Notes under the pieces: generated by a model | Databases searched by the model: none | Told to the model about the DNA's origin: nothing | Seen by the model: the letters and a program-made list of their open reading frames with translations, nothing else | Shown here: positions 25,088 through 33,950 of the stretch, in pieces | How positions within the stretch are numbered: position 1 is the first letter of the stretch | How the letters are laid out: each line of letters starts with the position of its first letter | Assembly: GCF_005503355.1 (NCBI RefSeq) | Contig: NZ_SCMK01000007.1 | Location: 62,001-126,000 of the forward strand | From: Sphingomonas sp. 1F27F7B | Lineage (GTDB): Bacteria; Pseudomonadota; Alphaproteobacteria; Sphingomonadales; Sphingomonadaceae | Direction: 5' to 3' | Length of the DNA: 64,000 nucleotides | Translations under genes and position numbers: made by a program

Positions 25088-27139
25088 ATGAGCCAGTCCC
25101 ACCCCTTTTATTCGATCCACCGCCAGGGAATGATCCGCGCGGGGGTGTGCACGCCGATCACGACGGTGGGCGATCCGGCACGGAATGCCGAAGCGACGAT
25201 CGCGCTGGCGCGGCAGGGCGACGAAATGGGCGCCGACCTGCTCGTCTATCCCGAGCTCAACGTCACCTCCTACGCGATCGACGACCTGCATCTTCAGGAC
25301 ACGATCTGCGCGGCGACCGAGGCGGGGATCACAGCGATCGTCGCGGCCAGCGCGACGCTGAAGCCGGTCCTGCTCGTCGGCGCCGCGCTCCGGCGCAACG
25401 GGCGGCTCTACAATTGCGCCGTCGCCATATCGCGCGGGCGGATCCTCGGCGTGGTGCCCAAGAGCTACCTGCCCAACTACCGCGAATATTACGAGAAGCG
25501 CTGGTTCGCGCTCGGCGCGGGCCTGGCGGGGCTCGAAATCGAGCTGGCCGGGCAGACCGTGCCCTTCGGCACCGACCTGATCTTCGCGGCCGAGGAACTG
25601 CCCGACTTCGTCTTCCATGCCGAGATCTGCGAGGATTATTGGGCGCCCCTCCCCCCTTCTACCGAGGCGGCGCTGGCCGGGGCGCTGGTGCTGTGCAACC
25701 TCTCCGCCTCGAACATCGTGGTGGGCAAGGCGCGCGAGCGGGCGATGCTGTGCGCGGCGCAATCGGCACGCGCGGTGGCGGCCTATGTCTATTCCGCCTC
25801 CGGCCCCGGCGAGAGCACCACCGACCTCGCCTGGGACGGCCAGGGCATGATCCACGAGCTGGGCGAGCTGATCGCCACGACCGAGCGCTTCGAGCTGACC
25901 ACCGAGCTGGTGTGCGCCGACATCGACTTGGAGCGGCTGCGGCTCGAGCGGATGCGGATGGGCACCTTCAACGATTGCGCCGCCGCGAACGGCGATCCGG
26001 AGAAGCGCTTCCGCCGCATCGGCTTCCAGCACCGGCCGGACCATGCCGACGAGGGGCTGCTGCGGAAGCTGCGCCGCTTCCCCTTCGTGCCCAACACGCC
26101 CTCGAAGCTCGAAGAGGATTGCTACGAAGCGTTCAACATTCAGGTGGAGGGGCTGCGCAAGCGGCTGGAGGCCACCGGCGCCAAGCACATCGTCATCGGC
26201 GTGTCGGGCGGGCTCGATTCCACTCATGCGCTGATCGTCGCCGCCAAGGCGATGGACCGGCTCGGCCGCCCGCGCACCGATATCCTCGGCTTCACCATGC
26301 CCGGCTTCGCGACCGGCGCGGGGACCAAGGCCAATGCCTGGGCGCTGATGGACGCGCTGGGCGTGACCGGCGAGGAGATCGACATCCGGCCGGCGGCGCG
26401 GACGATGCTGGAGGGCATCGGCCACCCCTTCGCCAAGGGCGAGCCCGTCTATGACGTGACTTTCGAGAACGTCCAGGCGGGGCTGCGCACCGACTATCTG
26501 TTCCGGCTGGCCAACCAGCGCCACGGCTTCGTGCTCGGCACCGGCGACCTCAGCGAACTGGCGCTGGGCTGGTGCACCTATGGCGTGGGCGACCATATGA
26601 GCCACTACGGCGTCAATGCCGGGGTGCCCAAGACGCTGATCCAGTATCTGATCCGCTGGACCGTGCAGACCGGCCAGTTCACCGGCGAGGCGGCGCGGGT
26701 GCTGACCAGCATCCTGGATACCGAGATCTCGCCCGAACTCGTGCCCGCCGACGCGGACGGGAAGATGCAGAGCACGCAGGACCGGATCGGCCCCTATGAG
26801 CTGCACGACTTCTTCCTCCACTACACGATCCGGCACGGCCTGCGCCCCTCCAAGATCGCCTTTCTCGCGTGGCACGCCTGGAAGGATGCGGCGGCGGGGC
26901 AATGGCCGATCGGCTTTCCGGAGGATGACCGCCACCAATATGACCTGGCGACGATCGCCCGGTGGCTGGAGGAGTTCCTGTTCCGCTTCTTCCAGACCAG
27001 CCAGTTCAAGCGATCGGCATTGCCCAACGGGCCCAAGGTCTCGGCAGGCGGCGCGGTGAGCCCGCGCGGCGACTGGCGGGCGCCGTCGGACGGGGTGGCG
27101 CGGCCGTGGATCGAGGAACTGAAGGCAAATTTGCCTTAG
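25088..27139 (+). CDS. nadE: glutamine-dependent NAD+ synthetase
   Basis: Converts nicotinic acid adenine dinucleotide to NAD+ using glutamine-derived ammonia. 683 residues, the two-domain length. The N-terminal nitrilase-type glutaminase shows Glu ([10 protein letters not shown]), Lys ([15 protein letters not shown]) and the nucleophile Cys ([10 protein letters not shown]). The C-terminal synthetase has the P-loop [14 protein letters not shown] (about residue 378) and the [12 protein letters not shown] block. ATG 25088 begins the family N-terminus ([13 protein letters not shown]). It is a single gene with its own upstream region. Confidence 0.96.
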   Translation: MSQSHPFYSIHRQGMIRAGVCTPITTVGDPARNAEATIALARQGDEMGADLLVYPELNVTSYAIDDLHLQDTICAATEAGITAIVAASATLKPVLLVGAALRRNGRLYNCAVAISRGRILGVVPKSYLPNYREYYEKRWFALGAGLAGLEIELAGQTVPFGTDLIFAAEELPDFVFHAEICEDYWAPLPPSTEAALAGALVLCNLSASNIVVGKARERAMLCAAQSARAVAAYVYSASGPGESTTDLAWDGQGMIHELGELIATTERFELTTELVCADIDLERLRLERMRMGTFNDCAAANGDPEKRFRRIGFQHRPDHADEGLLRKLRRFPFVPNTPSKLEEDCYEAFNIQVEGLRKRLEATGAKHIVIGVSGGLDSTHALIVAAKAMDRLGRPRTDILGFTMPGFATGAGTKANAWALMDALGVTGEEIDIRPAARTMLEGIGHPFAKGEPVYDVTFENVQAGLRTDYLFRLANQRHGFVLGTGDLSELALGWCTYGVGDHMSHYGVNAGVPKTLIQYLIRWTVQTGQFTGEAARVLTSILDTEISPELVPADADGKMQSTQDRIGPYELHDFFLHYTIRHGLRPSKIAFLAWHAWKDAAAGQWPIGFPEDDRHQYDLATIARWLEEFLFRFFQTSQFKRSALPNGPKVSAGGAVSPRGDWRAPSDGVARPWIEELKANLP

Positions 27140-27194
27140 GTCGAGGACTCGAACAAGTATCCGATTTTCCTCCGTCATCCCTGCGCTCTCTTTC

Positions 27195-27330
27195 GTCATC
27201 CCCGCGAAAGCGGGGATCCAGGGCCAGGCGCGGAACGAATGTGGCGGGCCCTATCCTCGCCGGATGGCATTGCGCGGTGGCGCCGATATCCCGCATTTCC
27301 CTGGATCCCCGCCTGCGCGGGGACGACGGG
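27195..27330. repeat. pair of REP-like palindromes in inverted orientation in the 27140-27483 gap
   Basis: GTCATCCCCGCGAAAGCGGGGATCCAG-type hairpin at 27195-27223 and its inverted relative (CCTGGATCCCCGC, then GCGGGGACGAC) at 27299-27330, about 75 bp apart. The same GTCATCCCCGC hairpin recurs at 29715-29743 and 51648-51677. The left copy can act as terminator for nadE. No protein gene is visible in this 344-bp interval; its right end holds the promoter of the GH3 gene. Confidence 0.75.
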
Positions 27331-27446
27331 GTTCGCTAAATGAGTCCTCGGCCTGGGTTTCCGGGTCATCGTCGCCTCCGTCTCGTCCGGAAAGGCCATA
27401 GCCATCTCGGTGATAGCGTTACCAGCGCTTGACCTGTATATCCTTC

Positions 27447-27462
27447 CCGACAACGCTGACAA
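27447..27462 (+). promoter_or_regulatory. LacI-type operator candidate upstream of the first GH3 gene
   Basis: CCGACAACGCTGACAA, 21 bases before the GH3 start at 27484. It shares CCGACAACG(C/T) with sites at 38280, 51402 and 51436, each upstream of another unit of the carbohydrate region. The central CG with flanking A/T positions is the form of LacI-family operators. Confidence 0.6.
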
Positions 27463-27483
27463 AAAGTAGCGGGAGAGGGAATC

Positions 27484-29703
27484 ATGCACGTCCGCCGTCA
27501 CGCCTTCACGACGCCGTTGATCGCACTGGGCGTTGCTCTCGCCTGCGCGGCCCCCGCCGCCGCGCAGGAGCAGGCCCGCCCCTGGATGAACGCCAGCCTC
27601 TCGCCCGATGCGCGCGTGAAGGCAGTGCTCTCCGAGATGAGCGAGGACGAGAAGCTGACGCTCGTCTTCGGCTATTTCGGCACCGATTTCACGCCGAAGA
27701 ACGGCTATAAGGCTCCCGCGGAAGCGCGGCAGGGCTCGGCCGGCTATGTGCCGGGCATCCCCAGGCTCGGCATCCCGCCCCAGTGGCAGACCGATGCCGG
27801 CATCGGCGTGGCCACCCAGGGCGGCGCGGCGCGGAAGCGCGGGCGGACCGCCCTGCCCTCCGGCCTCGCCACTGCCGCGAGCTGGGACGTCGACCTCGCC
27901 CATGCCGGTGGCGCGATGATCGGCGCGGAGGCGCGCGCATCGGGCTTCAACGTGATGCTCGCCGGCGGCGTCAACCTGATGCGTGAACCCCGCAACGGCC
28001 GGAACTTCGAATATGGCGGCGAGGATCCGCTGCTCGCCGGCACGATGGTGGGCGCGCAGATCGCCGGCATCCAGTCGAACCACATCGTCTCCACCGTGAA
28101 ACATTATGCGATCAACGACCAGGAAACCGATCGCGACACCGGCAATTCGATCATCGACCAGGGCGCGGCGCGGACCAGCGACCTGCTCGCCTTCCAGATC
28201 GCGATCGAGAAGGGCGATCCCGGCTCGGTGATGTGCGCCTATAATCGCGTGAACGGCATCCATGCCTGCGAGCACCCCTGGCTGCTCACCGACGTGCTGC
28301 GCCGCGACTGGGGCTATAGGGGCTATGTGATGTCGGACTGGGGCGCGACGCACTCCACCGCGCCGGCCGCCAATGCCGGGCTCGATCAGGATTCGGGCTT
28401 CCCGTTCGACAAGGAGCCCTATTTCGGCGCGCCGCTGAAGGCCGCAGTGGCGAAGGGCGAAGTCCCGGCAGCACGGCTCGACGCGATGGCGGGGGCGATC
28501 CTGCACGCGATGTTTGCCAACGGGCTGTTCGAGAAGCCGATCGCCGACGCACCGATTGACCTGTCCCCCGCGATGCTCGCCGACCATGCCGAGGTGACCC
28601 GCCGGGACGCAGAAGGCGGCGCGGTGCTGCTCCGGAACAAGGACGCGCTCCTGCCGCTCTCGCCGGCGACGAAGAAGATCGCCGTGATCGGCGGGCATGC
28701 CGACAAGGGCGTGCTGGCGGGCAGCGGCTCGTCGCTGGTCTATCCGGTGGGCGGCAATGCCGTGCCCGGCCTGAAGCCGACGGCGTGGCCGGGGCCGGTG
28801 ATGTATTATCCCGACGCGCCGCTCGCGGCGATCAGGGCGCAGGCGCCGAACGCCGAGCTGGTGTTCGCCGATGGCGGCAATGCCGGCGCCGCAGCGAAGC
28901 TGGCCAGGGATGCGGACGTCGCGATCGTCTTCGCCACGCAATGGGCGGGCGAGGCGTTCGACGTGTCGCTCTCGCTCGAGGACGGCCAGGACAAGCTGAT
29001 CGCAGCGGTAGCCAAGGCCAATCCGCGCACCGTGGTGGTGCTGGAGACCGGCGGACCGGTGCTGACGCCGTGGCGCGACCAGGTCGCCGCCATCCTCGCC
29101 GCCTGGTATCCAGGCACACAGGGCGGCAGCGCGATCGCCAACCTGCTGTTCGGCAAGGCAAACCCCTCGGGGCGCCTGCCCGTCAGCTTCCCGGCGAGCC
29201 TCGACCAGCTGGCCAAGCCCGCCGCGCCCAACAAGGGCGATACCAGCTATGGCGAAGGCGCCGCGGTCGGCTACAAATGGTATGACGCCAAGGGGCTGAC
29301 GCCGGCCTTCGCCTTCGGGCACGGGCTCAGCTATACCGAGTTCGCCTATTCGGAGCTTCGCGCGCGCGCCGATGGCGGAACGGTCTCGGCCAGCTTGACC
29401 GTGCGCAACATCGGCAAGGCGAAGGGCAAGGCAGTGCCCCAGCTCTATGTCGCCGGCCCGGGCTGGGAAGCGCCGAAACGGCTGGCTGCGTTCGACAAGC
29501 TCGAACTGGCACCGGGCGAGGCGAAGCAGGTTTCGCTCAAGGTCGATCCGCGCCTGCTCGCGACCTGGGACGCGGCGAGCAGCAGCTGGAAGATCGCGGG
29601 CGGGACGGTGCAGGTGATGCTGGGCACTTCGGCGAAGGACATCGTCGCGACCGTGCCGGTGACGCTCGAGGCGCGGACAATCGCAGTGGGGTGGCGGCCC
29701 TGA
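27484..29703 (+). CDS. beta-glucosidase, glycoside hydrolase family 3
   Basis: A 739-residue periplasmic GH3 enzyme that removes beta-linked sugar residues. Signal peptide to about residue 28 (LACAAPAAAQ). The N-terminal TIM barrel has NVMLAGGVNLMREPRNGRN, STVKHYAINDQE (substrate Lys/His) and GYVMSDWGATH, where Asp285 is the expected nucleophile. The C-terminal alpha/beta sandwich (ALLPLSPATKKIAVIGGHAD) and fibronectin-III-like domain (VPQLYVAGPG) follow. Start ATG 27484 with GGGAGAGGGA upstream. It is about 35-40% alike by eye to the GH3 at 49012. Exact sugar specificity cannot be read. Confidence 0.93.
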   Translation: MHVRRHAFTTPLIALGVALACAAPAAAQEQARPWMNASLSPDARVKAVLSEMSEDEKLTLVFGYFGTDFTPKNGYKAPAEARQGSAGYVPGIPRLGIPPQWQTDAGIGVATQGGAARKRGRTALPSGLATAASWDVDLAHAGGAMIGAEARASGFNVMLAGGVNLMREPRNGRNFEYGGEDPLLAGTMVGAQIAGIQSNHIVSTVKHYAINDQETDRDTGNSIIDQGAARTSDLLAFQIAIEKGDPGSVMCAYNRVNGIHACEHPWLLTDVLRRDWGYRGYVMSDWGATHSTAPAANAGLDQDSGFPFDKEPYFGAPLKAAVAKGEVPAARLDAMAGAILHAMFANGLFEKPIADAPIDLSPAMLADHAEVTRRDAEGGAVLLRNKDALLPLSPATKKIAVIGGHADKGVLAGSGSSLVYPVGGNAVPGLKPTAWPGPVMYYPDAPLAAIRAQAPNAELVFADGGNAGAAAKLARDADVAIVFATQWAGEAFDVSLSLEDGQDKLIAAVAKANPRTVVVLETGGPVLTPWRDQVAAILAAWYPGTQGGSAIANLLFGKANPSGRLPVSFPASLDQLAKPAAPNKGDTSYGEGAAVGYKWYDAKGLTPAFAFGHGLSYTEFAYSELRARADGGTVSASLTVRNIGKAKGKAVPQLYVAGPGWEAPKRLAAFDKLELAPGEAKQVSLKVDPRLLATWDAASSSWKIAGGTVQVMLGTSAKDIVATVPVTLEARTIAVGWRP

Positions 29704-29714
29704 TTTCCTTCACT

Positions 29715-29743
29715 CGTCATCGCCGCCTTCGCGGGGATGACGA
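29715..29743. terminator. REP-type hairpin between convergent genes
   Basis: CGTCATCGCCGCcttcGCGGGGATGACG: an imperfect member of the same palindrome family as 27195 and 51648. It lies 12 bases after the GH3 stop and 20 bases from the end of the opposing oxidoreductase gene, a position suited to bidirectional termination. Confidence 0.5.
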
Positions 29744-29763
29744 GGATTGAAGTACCGGTTTCG

Positions 29764-30786
29764 CTAGACGCTGAGCTGCCGCCCCTCCCGCGCGCTTTCC
29801 CGCGCCATTTCCATGATGCGCAGCCCCAGCACCGCGTCCTCGCCGCTGACCGGCACGGGCGCTCCCTCGGCGATCGCTCTTGCGATGCCGGCGTAGAAAC
29901 CGCGATAGTCGCCGGTTTCGGTCGGTACGATCTCGCTGCTGCCGTCGGCATGTGTGAGCCTGCCATGGAACTGCGGTTCCTCGTCGCCCACCCCCGGGTC
30001 GGAATAGCGCGCGCCATCCTTCACCCGCGGCTCCTGCGGGTCGAGCCCGTGCTTGGCGAAATCCGCCCTGGTGCCGTGCAGCCAGAAGCGCGGGCGCGGC
30101 GTGACGAACAAGCGGCCGGCGGAGAGCGTCACGCGGCGCCGGCCGTGGAACAGGGTGATCTCGAAATAATCGTCGGTGCGCCCGCCTTCGCGCTGGACGG
30201 CGATGTCGGCCTGGAGCGCCTCCGGCGTGCCGAACAGCTGGAGCGCCTGGTCGATCAGATGCGGGCCGAGATCGGCAAGGATGCCGGCGCCGGCCTCGGG
30301 ATCTTCCTTCCAGGCCTGGGCCAGCGCCGGGCGAAACCGGTCCCAGCGCAATTCGGCCAGCATGACCTCGCCGAGCGCGCCGCCGTCCAGCAGCTTGCGG
30401 ACGGTCAGGAAATCGCCATCCCAGCGGCGATTGTGGAAGGCGCTGACCAGCAGGCCCCTTGCCTTGGCAAGCGCGACCAGCGCCTCGCCATCGGCGAGGC
30501 TGGTGGCGAAGGGCTTGTCGATCACGACATGCTTGCCCGCCTCCAGCGCACGGCGTGCGAGCGGGGCATGGGTGTCGTTGGGGGTGGTGATCACGACGAG
30601 CCGGATGTCCGGATCGGCAAGCACCGCATCGGGCGTGGTGACGGGCACATCGGGATGGCGCTCGCGCACCATATCGGCGCGCGACGTGGCGATGGCGGCG
30701 AGCTCCAGCTCGGGCACGGCAGCCACCAGCGGCACATGGAAGGCCATGCCGCCCAGGCCATAGCCGATCACTCCGGTGCGGATCAT
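29764..30786 (-). CDS. Gfo/Idh/MocA-family oxidoreductase, cytosolic
   Basis: A 340-residue NAD(P)-dependent oxidoreductase. The Rossmann start is TGVIGYGLGGMAFHVPL, the family Lys lies in HVVIDKPFATS, and the C-terminal sheet domain contains ADLGPHLIDQALQLFG with the usual Asp and His. No signal peptide, unlike the two oxidoreductases upstream on the same strand. The ATG at 30786 is used; a start at 30801 adds five residues. A hairpin with a T run separates it from them. Substrate is probably a sugar or keto-sugar. Confidence 0.9.
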   Translation of the reverse strand: MIRTGVIGYGLGGMAFHVPLVAAVPELELAAIATSRADMVRERHPDVPVTTPDAVLADPDIRLVVITTPNDTHAPLARRALEAGKHVVIDKPFATSLADGEALVALAKARGLLVSAFHNRRWDGDFLTVRKLLDGGALGEVMLAELRWDRFRPALAQAWKEDPEAGAGILADLGPHLIDQALQLFGTPEALQADIAVQREGGRTDDYFEITLFHGRRRVTLSAGRLFVTPRPRFWLHGTRADFAKHGLDPQEPRVKDGARYSDPGVGDEEPQFHGRLTHADGSSEIVPTETGDYRGFYAGIARAIAEGAPVPVSGEDAVLGLRIMEMARESAREGRQLSV

Positions 30787-30837
30787 GCGACGCTCCCTCA
30801 AACTGCCTCTGCCGCCGCCCTAGGCCAGCGCAGCGCC

Positions 30838-30876
30838 AAGAAAAAGCGTGATCCCGGCAGCGAAGCCGGGATCACG
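30838..30876 (-). terminator. rho-independent terminator ending the FucP-GDSL-GH97-cupin-oxidoreductase operon
   Basis: A perfect 12-bp stem, CGTGATCCCGGC with GCCGGGATCACG (30847-30876), loop of six, followed on the minus strand by GCTTTTTCTT. It lies 12 bases after the stop at 30889. Confidence 0.85.
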
Positions 30877-30888
30877 GAAGGGGACCCC

Positions 30889-32232
30889 TCAGATCGCGTA
30901 TTTCGCTCGCTGCGGCCGGCTCAGCATCGCATTGGCGGCATCGTCACCGACGAACCGCTCGGCCGCGGGGTCCCATTTCAGGCGCCGGCCGGTCTTCATC
31001 GCGATATGGTGGAGCAGGCAGGTCGAGCAGGCACGGTGGCCGATCTCGGCGGGCGCGCTGACCGGCGCGCCCTTCAGGATCGCGTCGAGCCAGTTCCGAT
31101 GCTGCTCGGGCGCCTTGTAGAGCCGGACCTCGTTCGGGCCGATCACGCTGTCGAGTATCCCGGGATCGCTCGCCGCCAGCGGCACGTCGGCTGGCTTCGA
31201 GGGGTCGGACGAGGAGACCGCGCCGGTGCGCTGGACGAACACCCAGCCCTTGTCGCCGATGAACTTCACGCCATTGGGCAGCGCGCCCGAGATCGTCATC
31301 GTCACGCCATTGGCATAGCGGGCATGCGTCTCGAACGGGCCATGCACGTTCCATAGCCCGGATTTGGGGAATTCGGCGCTGCCCCAGATCTCGACCGGGC
31401 CGCTATGCTCCATGTCCATGCCCCAATGGGCGATGTCGACGTGATGCGCGCCCCAGCCGGTGATCATGCCGGCGCCGAACTGCTCCATGCGGAGCCAGCC
31501 GGGCCGATCCTCGAAGCTGTTCTGCGGGTGGACGCGAGTCTCGGTGTAATAGACTTCGGGCGTGGTCCCCAGCCAGGCGTCGTAATCGAGGTTGGACGGG
31601 ATCGGCATCGGCGGCGCTTCCGGACCGGAGGGATCGCCCGGCAGGCCGATCTCGACATGCTTCAGCGTGCCGATCCGGCCGTTGCGGACCAGCTCGCAGG
31701 CGCGGTGGAATTGCGGCCAGGGCTCGGCCCCGCGCTGCTGCGAGCCGATCTGGAGGATCCGGCCCGACTTCGCGACTTCGTCCGCCATCCGCCGCCCCTC
31801 GGCGATGGTGAGCGAGGCGGGCTTCTGGAGATAGACGTGCTTGCCCGCCCGCACCGCATGCACGGCAAGCGGCGCGTGCTGGTGGTCGGGGGTGGAGATC
31901 AGCACCGCGTCGATGTCCTTCGCGGCGAGCAGCTCGCGATAATCGGCATGGCCGCGCGTGCCGGAATAGCTTCTGCCGGTGCTGGCGGCATAGCGATCGT
32001 CGACCAGCTGCATGCCGGCGCCGAGCCGCCTGGCATCGAGATCGCACACCGCGACGATCTGGGCGTCGGCATGTTTGTGGATCTCCTTCATGTCGTGGAC
32101 ACGGCTGATCCGCCCCGCCCCGATCGCGCCGATGGTCACGCGGTTCGACGGCGCATTCCGGCCGAATACGCTGGAGGGCACGATCATCGGTGCGGCGATG
32201 ACCCCCAATGTCTGGCGCCTGGAAAGCCGCAT
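30889..32232 (-). CDS. Gfo/Idh/MocA-family oxidoreductase with Tat-type signal
   Basis: A 447-residue oxidoreductase predicted to be exported folded with its cofactor. The N-terminus MRLSRRQTLGVIAAPMIVP has a Tat SRRxxL motif. The Rossmann domain follows (VTIGAIGAGRISRVHDMKE), then STPDHQHAPLAVHAVRAGKHVYLQKP with the family Lys, and GWGAHHVDIAHWGMDMEHSGP in the substrate domain. This length and motif set are those of the secreted branch with the C-terminal domain typical of Bacteroidetes and sphingomonad sugar loci. ATG 32232 is followed within 20 bp by the upstream gene's end, so the two are co-transcribed. Confidence 0.9.
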   Translation of the reverse strand: MRLSRRQTLGVIAAPMIVPSSVFGRNAPSNRVTIGAIGAGRISRVHDMKEIHKHADAQIVAVCDLDARRLGAGMQLVDDRYAASTGRSYSGTRGHADYRELLAAKDIDAVLISTPDHQHAPLAVHAVRAGKHVYLQKPASLTIAEGRRMADEVAKSGRILQIGSQQRGAEPWPQFHRACELVRNGRIGTLKHVEIGLPGDPSGPEAPPMPIPSNLDYDAWLGTTPEVYYTETRVHPQNSFEDRPGWLRMEQFGAGMITGWGAHHVDIAHWGMDMEHSGPVEIWGSAEFPKSGLWNVHGPFETHARYANGVTMTISGALPNGVKFIGDKGWVFVQRTGAVSSSDPSKPADVPLAASDPGILDSVIGPNEVRLYKAPEQHRNWLDAILKGAPVSAPAEIGHRACSTCLLHHIAMKTGRRLKWDPAAERFVGDDAANAMLSRPQRAKYAI

Positions 32233-32251
32233 GCCCCTCTCCTTCCCTCGT

Positions 32252-33397
32252 TCAGGCCGAAACCGGCCGCGTGGCGTTCTTCTGTGCGGTGAGCACCAGT
32301 TCGGCGGCGAGCAGCGCCTGTTCCTGGTCCTGCGCGACGCTGCTGCGCTCGACGACATCGGCGATGAACTGCGGGCCGAAGGGGAGATGGACCTTTGAAC
32401 AGTCCATGTAGCGCACGCCCTGCCGGTCGCAGATCAGCAGATGGTTGCCGCCGGGCCGCCCGGCGATGTCGACGTATTTGCGCAGCTCGATATAGCCCTT
32501 GGTGCCGAGGATGAAGAGCCGGCCGTCACCCCAGGTCGGCAGCCCCTCGGGCGTGAACCAGTCGACGCGGACATAGCCGGTGCCGCCGTCGCCGGTGAGC
32601 ATCATGTCGCCGAAATCCTCGAAGCCCGGCTTGTCGGGATAGTTCAGGTTACCGGTCTGCGCGGCGACCACATGCGCGGTCTTCGAGCCCGTGTAGAACA
32701 GGAACTGGTCGGCCTGGTGGCTGCCGATGTCGGTGAGGATGCCGCCATAGCGCGCCTTGTCCCAGAACCAGTCCGGCCGGCCCGAACCGACGCGGTGGGG
32801 CGCGAGGTTCACCGTCTGGATCACCTTGCCGATCTGCCCCTGCCTCACCAGCTCGCCCGCCTGGACCGCGGCGCGCACCTCGAGCCGCTCGGAATACATG
32901 ATCGCGAACTTGCGCTTCGTCTCGGCGATCGTGCGGCGGACCTCGGCGAGCTGGTCTAGGCTGGTGATCGCGGGCTTGTCGCCCAGATAGTCCTTGCCCG
33001 CGCGCATCGCCCGGATGCCGAGCGGCGCGCGCAGATCGGGGATCGGGGCGCCGGCGATCAGCTCGATCGACTTGTCGCCGAGGATCTCGTCCTCGCTGCG
33101 CGCCAGCTTCACGGCATTGCCGTAGCGCTTGCGGAAGGTCTCGACCTGCTTCGGATCGGCGGCGAAGAAGGCCTTGAGCATCCCGCCGCCACGGATCATC
33201 GCGTCGGTCATCGAATAGATATGCGCATGGTCGAGGCCGATCACGCCGAAGCCGACCTTGTGCCGCACTCCCGGCTCGGGGCCGATGGGCGCCGCATTCT
33301 CGGACGGGGCGTTGCCCGAGCTCTGCGACTGGGCCAGAACCTCGGGCGGCAGCATCGCGGCGATGCCCGCGATGCCAAGGATCGAACGACGGTCCAT
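32252..33397 (-). CDS. Gfo/Idh/MocA-family oxidoreductase, second exported copy
   Basis: A 381-residue oxidoreductase. The N-terminus MDRRSILGIAGIAAMLPPEVLAQS is a signal peptide with an Arg pair, probably Tat. Rossmann entry FGVIGLDHAHIYSM replaces the usual GxGxxG by G-L-D-H-A, a variant nucleotide loop. The Lys lies in DYLGDKPAITS and the catalytic-domain His in LTDIGSHQADQFLFY. ATG 33397 has GGGAG ten bases upstream; an in-frame ATG at 33418 is possible. The 32-bp gap to the cupin gene and 19-bp gap to the next oxidoreductase indicate one operon. Confidence 0.88.
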   Translation of the reverse strand: MDRRSILGIAGIAAMLPPEVLAQSQSSGNAPSENAAPIGPEPGVRHKVGFGVIGLDHAHIYSMTDAMIRGGGMLKAFFAADPKQVETFRKRYGNAVKLARSEDEILGDKSIELIAGAPIPDLRAPLGIRAMRAGKDYLGDKPAITSLDQLAEVRRTIAETKRKFAIMYSERLEVRAAVQAGELVRQGQIGKVIQTVNLAPHRVGSGRPDWFWDKARYGGILTDIGSHQADQFLFYTGSKTAHVVAAQTGNLNYPDKPGFEDFGDMMLTGDGGTGYVRVDWFTPEGLPTWGDGRLFILGTKGYIELRKYVDIAGRPGGNHLLICDRQGVRYMDCSKVHLPFGPQFIADVVERSSVAQDQEQALLAAELVLTAQKNATRPVSA

Positions 33398-33429
33398 ATT
33401 ATCGAGGCTCCCTGTCATTGTGCCGGCCG

Positions 33430-33873
33430 TCACCGGGTCGGCGTGGCGGCGGTCTTCCAGTTGATGACGTGATAGGTGGCCGGCGTGTCGCCGACGTTGC
33501 GCAGCGCATGCGGCGCGTTGGACGCGTTGAAGATCACCGAGCCGGGCCCGAGCCGCTCCCATTTTCCGCCCGAGAGCGTCTCGACGATGCCCTTGTCGAT
33601 GATCACCAGTTCCTCGTTCGGATGCTGGTGCGGCGGATGCGAGGACAGGCCCGGGTTGAGCGTGGTCACGTGCATCTCGAGCTCGGCCAGCGTCGCGGTG
33701 GGCTGGCGGACGAGATTGCGAAGCTCGCCGACATCGGTCTTCTGCACGGCCAGCCGGTTCCAGTCCCACACCGTCGGCCCGAGCAGCTCGTGCCCCCGGG
33801 CGAGCGCGCTGGCACCCCAGCCGAGCAGCACCGCGCCCGCCGCGACGGCCAGATCCCTTTGCGTGATTCGCAT
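33430..33873 (-). CDS. exported single-domain cupin protein
   Basis: A 147-residue protein with a hydrophobic N-terminus (LAVAAGAVLLGWGASALARG) that serves as signal peptide or anchor. The cupin motif is PHQHPNEELVIIDKGIVE (two His and a Glu as metal ligands) and motif 2 is around NASNAPHALRNVG. Periplasmic location fits the exported oxidoreductases just downstream. Candidate roles are epimerase, isomerase or binding of a keto-sugar; none is shown. Confidence 0.82.
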   Translation of the reverse strand: MRITQRDLAVAAGAVLLGWGASALARGHELLGPTVWDWNRLAVQKTDVGELRNLVRQPTATLAELEMHVTTLNPGLSSHPPHQHPNEELVIIDKGIVETLSGGKWERLGPGSVIFNASNAPHALRNVGDTPATYHVINWKTAATPTR

Positions 33874-33950
33874 CACCACTCTCCTCGTCCGCGCGATCGG
33901 TCGCCGCGCCGGATGAAGAATGCTATCCGCAATTGTCCGAGTTTTGAACC